A DNA stretch of 64,000 nt from NCBI GenBank assembly GCA_038030265.1, contig CM075938.1:21305009-21369008 (forward strand), read 5' to 3'. The notes below the pieces were generated by a model. The model searched no databases, had not been told where the DNA came from, and saw only the letters and a list, made by a program, of their open reading frames with translations. The stretch is from Corythucha ciliata (lineage: Eukaryota; Arthropoda; Insecta; Hemiptera; Tingidae). Positions within the stretch are counted from its first letter, which is position 1, and every line of letters begins with the position of its first letter. A program made the translations under genes and the position numbers. Of the stretch, positions 22,806 through 35,831 are shown in pieces.

Positions 22806-25800
22806 TCTGTCAATTTTGCCAGCGTATTCTGGAGGTTTATAGGGAGGGGTGGAGGAAATGGAATCCAGCCGATTGGCCACCTCGTGCTGGGCTGATGCCT
22901 TTCGAAGGCCGTTTGGCTAGACTCAGCTTTCGTTCGTCTTCTTTTGCGGTCTTTGCGGACTCCTTGCCAACCATACAGGCACAGTGCAAAACACAAATGA
23001 ACGCCTCGAAACTTCGTTTTGGTCGCTCTTCACGAGAGGCATGAACATGGCCAATTAAACCAACGACGTTCTGGACAGAGGAAGTGCTAAGTCAATGGAT
23101 ACGGCCCATCGTCTTGTAAGAGGGGCACACACGCTTCCAGAAGGGTTGTACGAGATTCGACAGGTCTTGCGCTCTCTTGTACAAGACGGACGACCTCACT
23201 CTGGACTCGGACGACGTTTAGGCTAACTACACGATCATAAAGTAGCAACCATTTCTCAGAATTTCGAAAGTCACTGATGACGAAAACAGGTCGGTTCGTG
23301 CTTATTTATAAAGGCCCTCTAAGGATTTTACCTGGCAACCAGGGATCGAATTCTGTCGTCAGAGTTTCTGTGCATATAAAGCTCTAACTACAAAACGTCG
23401 AGACAGTGTCTATTCAGTGGATAATGCCGACGCGTTTTACGCGAAATAACCAATCAACGGCTCCCCACACCCTCCTTCAGCCCGTAACCTCTTCTAATAA
23501 AAATGCGAGGCATTCCGAAGAAGCTGTAAAATACTTGTTTATCATCACCCCCTCCCATGCAACCAAATTCACAGTAGCTTTCACTTCTATTTCATCAGAT
23601 GAGAAATAAAAAATATTAATTCCACGACGTTGAACAGGTATACATCTGCTTTATGGACCGCTCAACACGTTTTACTACCAAGGGGAAAAAGTACAATAAA
23701 CAAAATAGAAAACTTCTTCTCCGTTGAGCTCTAGCACCACTGGTTAATTGCGTCGTGGTGGGGATGAGAGTTAGAACTGGACGCTTCAGAGGTTTATTAT
23801 AGAAAAGAAGATACGTGAAAGTGTTCCATGTTAAAAAGGCCGCCCTGTAATTCTCAAGTGCCTCACAAGCTCAAAGTGTGAACAATTTTATATGGTAATT
23901 TTGAAAACAAATGCATCACGCACGTTTGAAATAATAAAAAAAAGGAGGCGATTTCTTTGGATTCTTATTTGTGCCATCAGTGATAACGAGGGGGGGGGGG
24001 TAAATAAGCAAATTATTTTTAGTTACGGACGATTTAATTAACCGACCGTAGCCACACCTTGCGTCGCACTTAATAGCTTCATTCTTTTTAACGACTAGAA
24101 ACATTATAAAAGTGCATCGCTCGTCTCACTCGCACCCACCGTCTCTTTTTTCTTTTTCTTATAACACACCCAAAACGAAACCACCTCTCTCCTTGGGGAA
24201 CACCATACGGCACGAGAGTTTGTCTTCCCCCTAAGAACATCAATGCATGAAAAACACCCGTGAAAAATGCGATTTCTTTGGTTATTCTTCAATCAAGTGA
24301 AGGAAGAGAGAGAGAACTCCCCAACACCCTTTTACCCGCGTGACCAATCATAACAATAGGGCTCTAAAAACATTTACAAAATATTTACCCTCAATGAAGC
24401 GGAGGATCTTTTGTAAGAATCGAGTGTGTGAATAGGGGGGGGGGGGAGTAAAGGGATTGATTTATTGCTTTGTGAAGTTTGTAAAACGAGCTAACGATGC
24501 GTTTTGTGAAATATATAAACATGTATTATATTCCAGAATTTCCCACGTGCCGTGAAATTTCGAGGTTACACTTGGAGGCCGTTTTTTTTTTTTTATAAAA
24601 AAAAGTTTGCAACGTGCAACAAAAGGCGATTTTTAAGAAATGTTAATCATTCGAAATGTGACAGTCGGGAAAAGTCATTTCCTCGCCCATAGGAACCCTC
24701 CAAAAGGATCAAGTTTATTTGAATATCCTCCCGGCCAACTTGACTCCAAATTTAAAAGGTTATAAAACCTTGTCATGCGACGGGCTATCCGCCGGGTAAG
24801 GAAGGCGTGAAAGCGGGTGTGGAGGGACGGGGGAGACTTTTTAATAAATAATTTATGTTTCCTGGGTAAGTCCACTCTGGGAGGGGGTCCATCACTTCTG
24901 GGGGCCCTGGAACGACGTGGATGGAAGTCAGTTTTGAAGAAGTGAAGAGGGAATGACACAAAACTTGAGTGTAAACTAACACATCATCAAATCAAGAAAG
25001 TTCTTTCGAGGCTTCCACCAGGTAGGAGAGCCTCGCCCTTAACACCTTTTTTTTGTGTAATTCCTCCCCGCACCACGCTCCCAATTTTTCTTTATCAAAT
25101 TCATCTACACAGGTATAAAAATATTTATCGCTTAATTTGAGAAACTAAATAGGAGAAAAAAATGTTTGATTTATTTAAAAAAAAAAAAAAAAAAAAAAAC
25201 AACAAAAAAAACAAGCAATGGTCGTTTTAAACGTGTCAAAATTAGCTGGGGGTACAAATTACGCTCGACCAATCGAATCTGTGGAAAGCAGAGCTATTAG
25301 AAAAAAAAAACGCTTCAAGTTCACTCCCCTCCCCCACACACCCACCCATACTCATGAAACGGTGTTTTTGAAGAAGATGAACGGTAGTTTAGATGTTAAT
25401 CCCATTCAGCGATATAATCTCTTCGAGAGCTTGCGGGGAGAGAGAAGAGAATCAGAGACCCCTTTGTGCCGCTCTGTAATTAACTAAAAAGAAGAAAAAA
25501 AAAAGCTCTGGAGGGCTTTTTTTCTTGAGACCCGCGGTGCGGTGATGCTGACGTGTGAGGGAGGAGGCTCATATTAAGAGAAATCCCATTCTGTAAGGAT
25601 TTCACGTAGGAAAGCCCCGCCGCCGTGAAGACGTGAAGGAGCCCCTCAAGCCAAAGGCGGTGGTGAGTTGGAGAAGGAATGGAAAGTGTTAGAATTCAGG
25701 GTTGCAATTAAATCAGAACGATTATTACTGATGGAGTCTATTAGAGGGTGGTAGAATTCTAGGTGTGGAGGGAGAGAGAAGAATTATAATGAGAGTTTAA

Positions 25801-26380
25801 GTATGGGCTGAGAGGATCGTGAAGAGGGGCAGTGAGGGGATCTCGATGATTGTCGGCTACCAGTTTTACTCAACTAGATCAAATCGTTCCTTGATTTTTT
25901 TTTTTTTTTCCTTCTTGTTTTCAATTTCATCACATCACTTCTTACAGACATCGGTATTAGGGGACTCTAAAGTCGAAAAACCACTTTGAAAGGGCACTGA
26001 CTGCAGATCTGCAGATGGCCATGGGCGGCTACATTTCTGCGATCGACCATTGTATTTAAGGGATTCATAGACCTCGTCTGGCTTGGATCGATAGCCCAAA
26101 AAAGCCCCATGATGGCTCAAGGGTTAACTGACGGGCGATTTTGGAGGAATATGACCATAATATTAGATATACAATTTCGCGAAACCACGTGTAGTAATAC
26201 GTGAAATCGGGAAAATAAAACGTATTTTCTATCAGACAAGCAGCTGAATGGGTCCTGCCCGCAATTTCAACTTTTTTTGCAATTTCAACTTGAACCGCGC
26301 AGCAACAGTGATGGCTGATGAAGTGATGAGGCAAAAAAGTGCGATTTGGTTTACTTCAATGGATCAACTTGCAGTTTGAA
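22806..26380. other. Noncoding stretch, no gene recognised
   Basis: G runs occur at about 23990-23999 and 24436-24447, and a 22-base poly(A) tract near 25178-25199. The segment 23040-23280 is more balanced in composition but has no open frame or recognised motif. No RNA gene was seen. Confidence 0.45.
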
Positions 26381-27250
26381 TATAGAGAAAATACCTGAAA
26401 TGTCATCCCTCTTGGAGTGGAAAGAGCGCTAAGGCAAGGTTTAGGCTGTTATGAAATTTAGAAATGCGCTCAAACAAGTTTTCTGCTAGTTGTGGTGGCG
26501 TATTCATGGCGGAAATGGAGAGAAAGCGCCTAATCGCAGGTTGGGCCACGTTTTGGTGGCCATTTTACAGCAAAAATTTACAGCCAGCAATTTTACAGCC
26601 TGGTGCTGGTGGCGAAATTTGAGAAGAAATGTTTAAGCGCTATTCCCGGGGACTAATTCACGAATGTAGAATAAATAAACAAAATTGCTAAACCTGCACG
26701 ATATCTGGCATCCATAGGTCCGTTCCATTGTTTCGCGAGTGCTACACTTTGGAAGAAAATCATCTGGTTTCATTCAATTTTTTAGAATAAGTCAATAAAA
26801 TCACGTGGTTTTCTACAAGTGTATAGCACTAGCAGTAGCAAAACAATGGAACGGACCTCATTTTGCGGCTGAAATTGAGAAAAAGGCCTATTCGAAATTT
26901 GGGTCATCACACACTCTGGCAGCCATTCACGGCTCAAAATGGAATCGCGATCAGGCCGTTTGTACTGTTTCAGGCGATTTCCCTTGCGTGATTCCAGTGA
27001 CTTGTGGGGGGTTCTCCCCTTGAATTCTTCCACTGTGCTAGCCCTGCCATGTCCCTCCTGCAACTATACGGGTCTACCGTGATCCCATAGGGTCGGTTTC
27101 ATGGCTCATAGGTCCGTTTCGAATGGGGTAAATAGTTAGCTGAAGGGGGAAAATGGTCACTTTTGTGGGGTAAAATTTCAGGCTTTAAGGCCAAATATGT
27201 AGTTTGTTCCAGGTCTAAATTAGCAATTTTGACGCCGCAAAGTCTACGTA
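26380..27250 (-). repeat. Family B degenerate repeat (array 3)
   Basis: Diverged copies of GCGGAAATGGAGAGAAAGCGC and TGAGAAAAAGGC-type units are spread through this segment, in the same orientation as array 1. The MITE-1 copy at 26716-26858 interrupts it. A fragment reading TAGGTCCGTTTCGAAT near 27109 resembles a MITE-1 end. Confidence 0.5.
26716..26858. mobile_element. MITE-1, copy 1 (143 bp)
   Basis: The ends are inverted: AGGTCCGTTCCATTG at the left faces CAATGGAACGGACCT at the right, continuing into GAGTGCTACACT / AGTGTATAGCACT. CAT flanks both sides (26713-26715 and 26859-26861). The interior GAAGAAAATCAT..GGTTTCATTCAATTTT is shared with copy 2 at 51020-51156. There is no coding capacity. 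Confidence 0.8.
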
Positions 27251-27329
27251 ATTTTTTTTAGTAAAGTGCTTATGCATGGGTGGAGGGTGAGTGTGTCGCT
27301 TCTATATTTTCCCCGGTATTTTATTACGA

Positions 27330-27550
27330 AGTGACTGTATGCAGGCACTACGCGTAAAACGCAATTTGCAGGTACAGTACCTACTCATAAAACGCTATAA
27401 TATGTAGGTACAGTATCTACGGATAAAACGCTATTTGCAGGTACAGTATTTTATTACAATGTTTTACGGCCCTGCAAATATCGTTTTAGCGTGCCATACC
27501 TGCAAATAGCGTTGTACGTGTAGGTACAGTAACTGCAGATAGCGCGCTGC
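27330..27550. repeat. Family D tandem repeat with an inversion
   Basis: Direct units of about 33-36 bp carry TAAAACGCTATTTGCAGGTA and CAGTACCTAC. They run to about 27460, then the same words appear in reverse (TGCAAATATCGTTTTAGCG, CCTGCAAATAGCGTT). The array can therefore form a hairpin. Copies are less diverged than families A and B. Confidence 0.7.
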
Positions 27551-30500
27551 ATATATCACCAACCATTTTATTATTATTTCCGTAAATTCATGAAACAAAA
27601 GCGCCGACGTGCGGGTGGAGAGTGCGGGGAGTAAATGACATTGGACACCCGTAATAATTTGACCCCCCCCCTCTCCCCGTGGGCAGCAATTAAAGTCTTA
27701 AACGACGGATTATCGCGGGGAAAAAAAGAAAGGCGTCCCGCACGCTTCAAACCAACGCATGAAAACAGCGTGACTTTTCAAGGAATGAAGTTATAATTCG
27801 ATAATTTTTCAGAGAACATTTTCAAAATGAAAAAACTTAATTGCTCTGTATAGGCACACGAATAAGTGCGCCGTTTTGAGTTTTATTTCTTTTCGAGAAA
27901 AAACACTACAGAAATACAAAATGTAGCAGCTATTAAGGCATAGGGGAGTAATTATAAGAGTCACGATAGGCAAAAAAGCCTTTGTAGATAAGCATCTTTC
28001 TATTAAAGCCACTCCCACATCCTCCCCTACAACCCCTCCACTGTGATTTCAGATATTCTTTGACTCCATTAAGGGCTAGGACTCGGGAGTAGGATCTAAA
28101 AAAGATATAAATAAATAAAAAAAAAACAGGAGAGAACAGTGTCGCCGTGACACGGTGAAGAGATTATTTTAAAGCTCTGCCCTCCCCTCATCTTCCACCA
28201 AATGCTTCCATCAAAAAAATGAAATAAAGGAATCGTGATTTTTTGTAAAAAGTCCTTCGGGAAGAAGAAGAAGAATCTGGGGTAATTACCCGCGCGGTTT
28301 TATGAGGAGACGGTTCCCCGCTAAGAAAGATTAAAGTCCTTTTCCAAGAGGGTATGACAGAGGGTACCAAAGGAGAGGGGTAATTTTTACGTAAAAATAA
28401 TGTGACAGTAATTGTGTCTTGGGTAGTATACTGTCAAATTAACCTTAAAAGAAAATGATTGATGGCGGGCATAGAGTGACTCTGAGAGTGAAACAGCCCA
28501 CCAACTTTGTAACGCCAAGTTTGTGAGAGGGCTGAGAAAACGTCTCCACAATGAAGAGATTTGTTTGGGACCCGTGAAAAGAAAGAAAAAAAAAGCTCAT
28601 TTTCATCATTTTTCAAGGATTCACAAGTGTACAGGCAGGAAGGAAGAGAGAGGGAGAGAGTGTGAGAGTGATAGAGTTTTGAGTGATGACCTTTTTCCTC
28701 CGGGACAGGGGGGAAAAAAATGCAAAATTAGGGAATCTTTAGAACTAATTTGTTGGCATATAACGAAGATGAATAATGTAATTATGAGTTGAAATCAGAT
28801 AAGAATATCATAGACAAACATCTGCCCAGAACATCGTGGTCGGACTTCCATCCTCCCTCTCCACTCTTCACCATAATTCCACGAACAAAATATTGATTAT
28901 GGGAAGGATGGGACTGGGAGGTACAAACATGGTACAAACTATATTGTCATGGACACTTGATCACACTAGCGCTACCCAGTGTAATAAAATTGGATAAAGA
29001 TCAACTGTCCGACAATAAAGAAATAAGTGTCACCCACGAACCCCTCCCCCCCACCATCAACGTCGAAGGGGGGTCGAAGATGATTGGGCCTACCACTGCC
29101 GCGTTTCTACCATTTATTGTCACGTCACATCCTGTCAAACAGGAAGGATTTAATGGCGAGAGGAAATGAAGAGGTTGGCTGATGTACACGCGATCCAATT
29201 ATATACGAACATCGCGACTTTTTCCCTTTTGTTCAAAAACAAACGAACAAAACACTGGAGAAGGTTTCAAAAGAAAAACTCTTTCGGATCTCTCTGGTAT
29301 GTTGGGGTGTCAAAGCTGATACGAGCCCGACTTTTTTTCTTCTTTTAACATCTCTTCTGAAACATAAAAGAGATGATTTGAATGGAAAGAGGAGAGATGA
29401 AGTGTTGTGTATGGAAAGCCACCAAGTTTCAGGTATATAAAGTACCACTTAGTGCCCTTGTAAATTTACCTACAAAATTGGATTAGAATCTTAACCTTTT
29501 CGTTCCTCCAAAGGTTGTTCCCTATATCCTTTTTCAAGGAACTTCCCCCCCCCCCTTTTCATCCTTTCACGGCATAAAGGAAAAGAAGAAAAATGTTTGG
29601 TGCACAGAGGTTTAAAGCGTTATAGAGAAGAACGGGGATGACAAGCATACAAATAACAAGATTTAAGCTTCACATATAGTGGGAGAGTAGCTTTAACAAG
29701 ATCTCGAGTTCTCGTTCAGAAGCTGACAAAAGAGAGAAAAATTCTCGAACCCACCACCATCCCAATCCCTAAGAGAGAGTGTGAGAAGGGAATCAGGGGG
29801 AAATAATGCATTATGCGTGCGGTCATACTTGGTGCACGACCTTTTTGCGAGAATCAGGTAACAAAGGCGTCGGTGAATGGTAAATGGTTGGGTGGGGAGG
29901 GGGTGACGATTTGAATTTCTAACGGGATTAAAGGCAGCTGACACTTGACTTTGGGAGCTAAGGTGAGAGAGAAACAGAGTAGAGAAAAAAAAGACCAGAA
30001 GGATAAGCTTCACTGTGTTCTAAAATGAAGAAGGACAAAAAAAAAAAAAAAAAAAAGAAAAAAAACCTTTTAGCCCCCAGTATTTATGAGTTTGGAAGGA
30101 CTCAAAAAGGAGATTATTTAAAACAAGGATTGGTCGCAAGGAAGGAAGGCTTTATGTTCTATCAAAATGACACATTTGGACTGCCCCCGTCAATTTTTTT
30201 TTAAAGAGGATTCAATTTTTGGCAATACCTTGCAACACACATACATAAAAAGGAGGATTTCAACATCTTTTTACCTACTTTTTAGGAGATTAATGAGAAA
30301 AAGGTTCCTTTCAGGAGCGTGGCTAAATTTTCGGGTTACGTTAGGGGCGGTAAGCACTCCTACAGAAGCCGTGCCTCACATGCTTCCCCGTAATAGCCCC
30401 AAAAATGAACTTTTTGGCTTCCTAAAGAGGTCCAAACCAGTCTGCGGAACCCACCAATGCAGTCTCTATTCTCCGAATTCCCCATTTTCGTGGGAAGGAG

Positions 30501-30995
30501 GGGGGGGGGGGAAGCACCGGTCCAACTCACTCCACATCTCTTCAATCGACCAGAAATGTCAGATGTGCTCCGTGAAAGAAAGCAGAAGAAGGTCTCCATG
30601 AATCCCCCCCCCCCCAACCACGCTGCTATGGGGAGTCCATAAGGTCCATTGAAGACCATAGGATCCCCTAAGAGCTCTCTATCGATCTAAAAACAGTCAA
30701 TTTCAACCTCAAAACTCATTTTTCTATGTACGACTGTCCAACACGATCGACTATGATTATTTTTTTTACGAAGACTCACTGCTGGCTCGTTAGGAGGGAA
30801 AGCCGTACAACCCGCAAAAAAAAAAAAAAAAACTACAACCGAGAGCTGAGTCTGGGCGACTCCAGCAGGTGCTTGCTCTCGGGGGACGACACGAAAAGTA
30901 GCCGAATGGCCATCCTGAACGAAGCGGCTAACCATCTCTACGGAACCCCGCGGAATTCGTTTTTGGACGAACAAACCCACCAAATTCGTAATTTT
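27551..30995. other. Noncoding stretch, no gene recognised
   Basis: This contains poly(A) near 30038-30055, a G run near 30497 and C runs near 27661, 29546 and 30604. Frames of about 100-144 codons (29693-30013, 30167-30601, 30687-31013) have no recognisable domains. If the T-box gene continues to the left, this would lie in one of its introns, which is unproven. Confidence 0.45.
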
Positions 30996-30999
30996 AGCA

Positions 31000-32160
31000 T
31001 CTAAGCACATCAAAATTGGTTTTTTGATTACGCAAACCCACGAAAATAGTTTTTTACAGGGCTAGGGCTACGACTTGGTTTGTTGAATATGAAAACCGTA
31101 CAAAATTTACACAAAATCCACCTATGCAAAGAACTAAACTCTAGAAATTTAGTTTTTTCGATTTTTCTGCGACTAAACACCAACAAATTTGTTTTTTGAA
31201 GAGCCAAACCCACAAAATTGATTTTTGAGTGAGCCAAAAACACGAGAATGATTTTTAAAGAGCCAAACTTGCGAAAACTTGTTTTTCGCACCAATGTTTT
31301 TGGTAAGCCTCAAGCCTCAAACGCCGCCAGTTTCTAGAATCTATAGAAGGTGGTCACCCCACAAAAGTGTCTTTGGATTGCTCTAACTCACTCGTTTTTT
31401 CTTCGACTGAACCCCAAGATTTGTTTAAAAGCCAAACGCGCAAAATTGGATTTTTGGTGGATAAAACTCCATCGCCAAATTGATTTTTGGAAGCATGCAA
31501 CCCATAAAATTGTTATTTGAGTGCGCAAAATCGACGAAATTGATTTTTCAAAGAACCAAATCTGCGAAAGCGAATTTTTGATTGAGACTTTTGTCACGAA
31601 TTTTGATTTTTGAAGGGCCGAACCCTCGAAATTTATTTTCAAAAGGGCTGAATCTGCTAAAGCAGATTTTCCAGAGCCAGGTCCCACGAAATTGTTTTCT
31701 TCTCTACCCAAACCCGCATAATTCATTTTTTGGAGAACCAACACTAGGATATTGGATATTTCATTTTCAACCGCGAAATTGGTTTTTTGAAGAGCGAGAT
31801 TCACCAATTCTGGGGTTTTCAACAGACAAACCTGCGAAACTGATTATTGAGGAGCCAAATTCGCGAAATTGACTTTCTAAATACCCGAACACGCAAAAAT
31901 CATTTTTCGGGGCTAAGTCCTAAACGACTTGGCCTCGCACAAAGAGATTATCAAATCGAACAGGCCCACAACATGTTGGAGAGACGGGCCAAACCCCTTG
32001 AAATTAATTTTTAAAGTCCCGAATTGGCAAAAACAGAGTTTTGAGTAAGCCATCCTACAAATTTTGTTTTTTGAAAGGAAAATCGGCCGGGTACCCCACC
32101 GAGCCAAACCATTGACCCAAATCCTCAAAATACGTTTTATGTATAACCAACCCTAAATTA
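31000..32160 (-). repeat. Family A ~30-bp degenerate tandem array, reverse orientation
   Basis: Units read TTTTTTGAAGAGCCAAACCC then ACGAAATTGA. Three successive units at 31185-31275 are each 30 bp. Frames on the minus strand (31388-31822 and 31028-31294) show a loose ALQKxNF repeat. The same array type lies in the opposite orientation at 21.6-22.8 and 44.2-44.8 kb. Confidence 0.75.
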
Positions 32161-33620
32161 GATCAATCACGTGGATCGAACAGGACCTCTTGCGTCCACC
32201 CCAAGTGCAACTAAGTGGCCACCAGCACCGCTCAGACCCACAGTTTCCCTTCGTGCATGATTCTGTTCTGTTCTGTTCAGTTCTGCGGTACATTTTAATT
32301 TTCCGCAGTGAGTTTTATCAACGCTTCATCAATCGTTGATAAAATAGCTGACTAAAAAAGTCATCTGTTTCATGATCAAATATTTCATCATGGCTCACAG
32401 ATGATTTTTCTAAATCAGTTCTTTAAATTTCTAAATCAACGATAAAGCGGGCCTTAGTATTATTATTAATTGATATATGTTTTGGATGAATAGCTCGTGT
32501 TTTTATTTGATTTATATATACCTATCACCAATCACTGTTTAGAGTTTTTCACAAATTTTAATCGCGAAGTAGCCAGAAACGCGGTTTATAGTCGCACGTT
32601 TGCGATAGTTTTAAAGCAGTAAAAACATTGAAAAAAAAAAAAAAAATTCATCACCTCCAGAACGCTTTGGACGGCTCTAAAAACCAGTCCCTGACATTGA
32701 TGGTGATGATTACGTGGACGAGGCTGAAATCAGTTTGTCAGTCCCATTATGTCGTCAATTAACTTCTTTTCAATTATTTCGACAATAATTGAATGTTTCC
32801 TTCTTTCGAAATACTAAGTCAGGAACCTCTTTGTGATGTAGCCTGATCACCCCCACCTCTCCTACACCATTCACCACACACCCGCAATACCACTGCGGTT
32901 TAATGATCTAAAATGGCATCTTTTAAAAGGACTCACGGGTTCTGTATCGTCTTGTCTGTTATTATGAGAAACCGTGTAATTAAACTATTTATAAACTCCG
33001 ATACTATCAACGTTATCGCGAGCCATCATTTAAATAAAATTTATAAAATTAGACAAGAAATAAGATGAATCACTTTTGGGATGAATGGGTGGTTCGTGGG
33101 GGGGGGGGGTGGCGAAGAGGAGTACACATACAAAAATAAAAAGTGGTAGCTATTAAAATATTATCATCATCAATATTGAAAGACGACGCTACGTGAATGA
33201 GGTTTTGTATGGTTGGTAAAAGCCAGCTGACAGTGTCATACCAGCCACAGCAGATGTGGTTCATTTTGAGAGAGAAAAAAAGAAAGAGCCAAGTTGGGTG
33301 ACCGATGCGGTTTCTAACAGCTTCCGGGCTAAATGAGCTTTTAATTGAACCTCGATACTTGTTAGTAACTTTTTTATGGGGTGTGTGTGAGTGTCTGGGG
33401 GAGGTAGCACTGATGGATTCCTCCCCCCCCCCTTGACACCTTCTCCGGAGGTAAATAATGCGTTTTTAGACAAAGCGGAGCCATCAGAATAGAATGTAAT
33501 GGGGATTTAACGGTTGGTGATTCGAGTGTATGTAATTGAATTAAAAAAGTAGACAATGGGCTTATTGAGGTGGTAGGGTCAACAATTGAAAGTAATTAAA
33601 TTGAAATATATTTATAATTC
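32161..33620. other. Noncoding stretch left of the T-box exon
   Basis: The segment starts with a short TTCTG repeat (about 32264-32286). Several small palindromes follow, including TTATCAACG facing CGTTGATAA (about 32316-32343) and TCATCTGT facing ACAGATGA. G and C runs occur near 33099 and 33423. The next T-box exon, expected on this side, was not recognised. Most of this is presumably intron. Confidence 0.45.
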
Positions 33621-33627
33621 GACTTAC

Positions 33628-33964
33628 CGTCCAGTTTTGGTGATGATCATCTCGGTGCCCAGCTCGTGAAACTTGTCCCATAGATCTTTCGTTTCCAGAT
33701 GACAAGTGGTGGCGAGCAGTTCGGGGCAATTGCACCGCGCTTTGACGCCCTGCTGTGACGATCGATTTGCCTCTGGCGTGTCCCGTCCTTCGCTGTCGGA
33801 GCCACCGCCCGCCTCGGAACTGGGCGTTCCGCGACGACTACCCCGATGATGATGATGGTGACGGCGATGCGATCGCTCACTCGTCTCCAGCTCACTTTCT
33901 GAACACTCTTCGACGTCTACTTCAACGTCCTCCTCTTCTGAACAACTTTCCGTCGAGACTCCGT
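33628..33964 (-). CDS. mid: T-box gene (Tbx20/H15/midline class), second coding exon
   Basis: This encodes part of a nuclear T-box transcription factor that binds DNA through its T-box. The 337-bp exon has two bases completing a split codon, 111 codons and two bases of a split arginine. An acidic region (SEEEDVEVDVEECSESE) is followed by a histidine run, then a Gly/Ser-rich linker, a CNCPELL segment and the start of the T-box (HLETKDLWDKFHELGTEMI, then ITKTG). That start fits the Tbx20/H15/midline class as I recall it. Upstream is a strong acceptor with a long pyrimidine tract ending CTCTGCAG; downstream is the donor CG|GTAAGT. The rest of the T-box must be on later exons, not found in this window. 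H15 cannot be told from midline, so the symbol is provisional. Confidence 0.88.
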
Positions 33965-35831
33965 CTGCAGAGAAAACAAAGTGTGGGGTAGGGGTGAGGG
34001 AAAGGTTAAAAACTGTGAACAAGCTTCGCACGGAGTTACTTCGCTCGGCTCTATTATTAAAGGAAAAACTATTCTTCGATAATGTTAATGCTAATTCGCT
34101 AAAGAATATAATTTACGCACGCAACGGTTTTACGGTTGCTGGCTTTAACGGGTCTGTACATATTTTAGCAGTCAAGACGAGAAATTCTGCCATAGATATG
34201 AGTTTCCTACGTGTCTCGGATATACGTACAAGACACGATTAAAAACCTTAATATTTCGTATACAATAACGAGTTAATAAGAGCGAATATTCACTCGTGAC
34301 TTTTTTTTCTGGGGCCATATAAAATCCTCCCTACCCCCTCACACCTGAGGCTTCAACCACTTCGTGGTTGACAAACTCACATAGAGATTGCGATAAAACG
34401 TCCGAAATAATGATCTCATCCGATAACGATAGCGAAATGGCTAGGCCAAATCCTGTGATACATATCACTCAATGCTAGTCTATAACAACAAATATGTATC
34501 ATTGACACGGACGTGAGCAAGAAAGTCAGACTACAATAAGCTCTGAAAAAAAAACAAAAAACACTGAAGTGCGTTCCTGTCTGACCTACTGGACCACTTG
34601 GTCCTCAACTTGCATGCATCAGCCTGGCAATTGAGACGAGCAGGGAGCTCTCATGTATAGCGAGCGGACGATCCCTGCCCCTCTGCAGACTGAACCCGGC
34701 TTACCAATGCCGACGAAAATTGGCGATATCACGGCAAAGGCGAGCACCCACCGCCACAAAAATTTTGCGACCGTTCAATAATTCACGTCGATTTTCACTT
34801 TCGACCCGTGTATGACGAGGTGTGATCCACCGTTTACTTTGTATGACAGTACTGGGGCACTGATGATGAAAACATAGTTTTCGAAAACCGGTTCTGCCGT
34901 TTGTTAAAAAAATAAAGTGGAGAGACAAAAAACTGATCTGAATTATTGATTCAACTCCACAACGTCGCCATCACTGCAATATTATTATCACTGCAATATT
35001 ATTTGCGATCGTTGTTTCGTTTACACTAGCAAAACAATCACAGAAAATTGCGCATAAATGAGGTCCACCAGCAATGGGTGGAAGGTCCGAGACGCAAATT
35101 GAGACACCACAAAGCACTTTTATGTGCCTCTGGAAGCTTGAATATCGATTTTCGGCTCAAAAATACCAAAGTCTTCCGGAATTAGCTTAATTGTATTATT
35201 TATTCATTATTTAAGGCCAAAAACCTCGAAAGTTTCCAAATTCTTAGGAGAGAGGGGGCATTTCTTGCAACGGGTAGCTTATATTTGTAGCTAAGTCATC
35301 AGTTTCGAAATGAAAATTCCAAGGATCTTACTACGAGGATATTTGGAGCACGAAGCTGCTCAGTGACGAGCGGCAAAAGTACCGCCTCCTACATGTACAG
35401 ACATTTGCTTATCAATGGTTTTTCCAGAATTTTCCCCGTTGAATCAGTTAAAGCCCAACCGTTTTAATTTGACAGACAATTGAAAGATATAACTTATTTC
35501 CCAAATGGCTTCGTTATTCGGTTATTTGCGTAATTAACTCGTTCTTTGTGCAACGTTCCACTTAAAAAGCTCACATTTATAGACTGCACAATACAAAACT
35601 GGTGGAGGGGATATAATTTCAGCAATAAAACCATTTATAATAGGGAAGTTTTATAGTAAGAAACTGTTATGAGCCTCAATTTAACGGCTCCTGCAGTGTT
35701 GTAGAGGCCCTAGAATGCCAAATTTTTTCGCAGTCAATATAGTAATAAGCCTTAATAATACACAAGAAACATTTCAAAAAATGGGTCGAAAAAGGAAATG
35801 AAACTGCTTAAAAATGTACAATTTTACTCAC
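33965..35831 (-). other. Intron 1 of the T-box gene
   Basis: This 1867-bp intron begins with GTGAGT (35831-35826) and ends with the pyrimidine-rich acceptor TTTTCTCTGCAG. It is a phase 1 intron: the first exon leaves one base and the next supplies two. It contains no recognised gene. Two short words, CACTGCAATATTATT, lie in tandem near 34973-35003. Confidence 0.8.

Noticed and set aside
33755..33991. Plus-strand frame opposite the T-box exon
   Set aside because: Antisense shadow of a strongly supported coding exon.
34701..34928. 75-codon minus frame in intron 1 considered as a transposase remnant
   Set aside because: No catalytic or DNA-binding motif could be identified.
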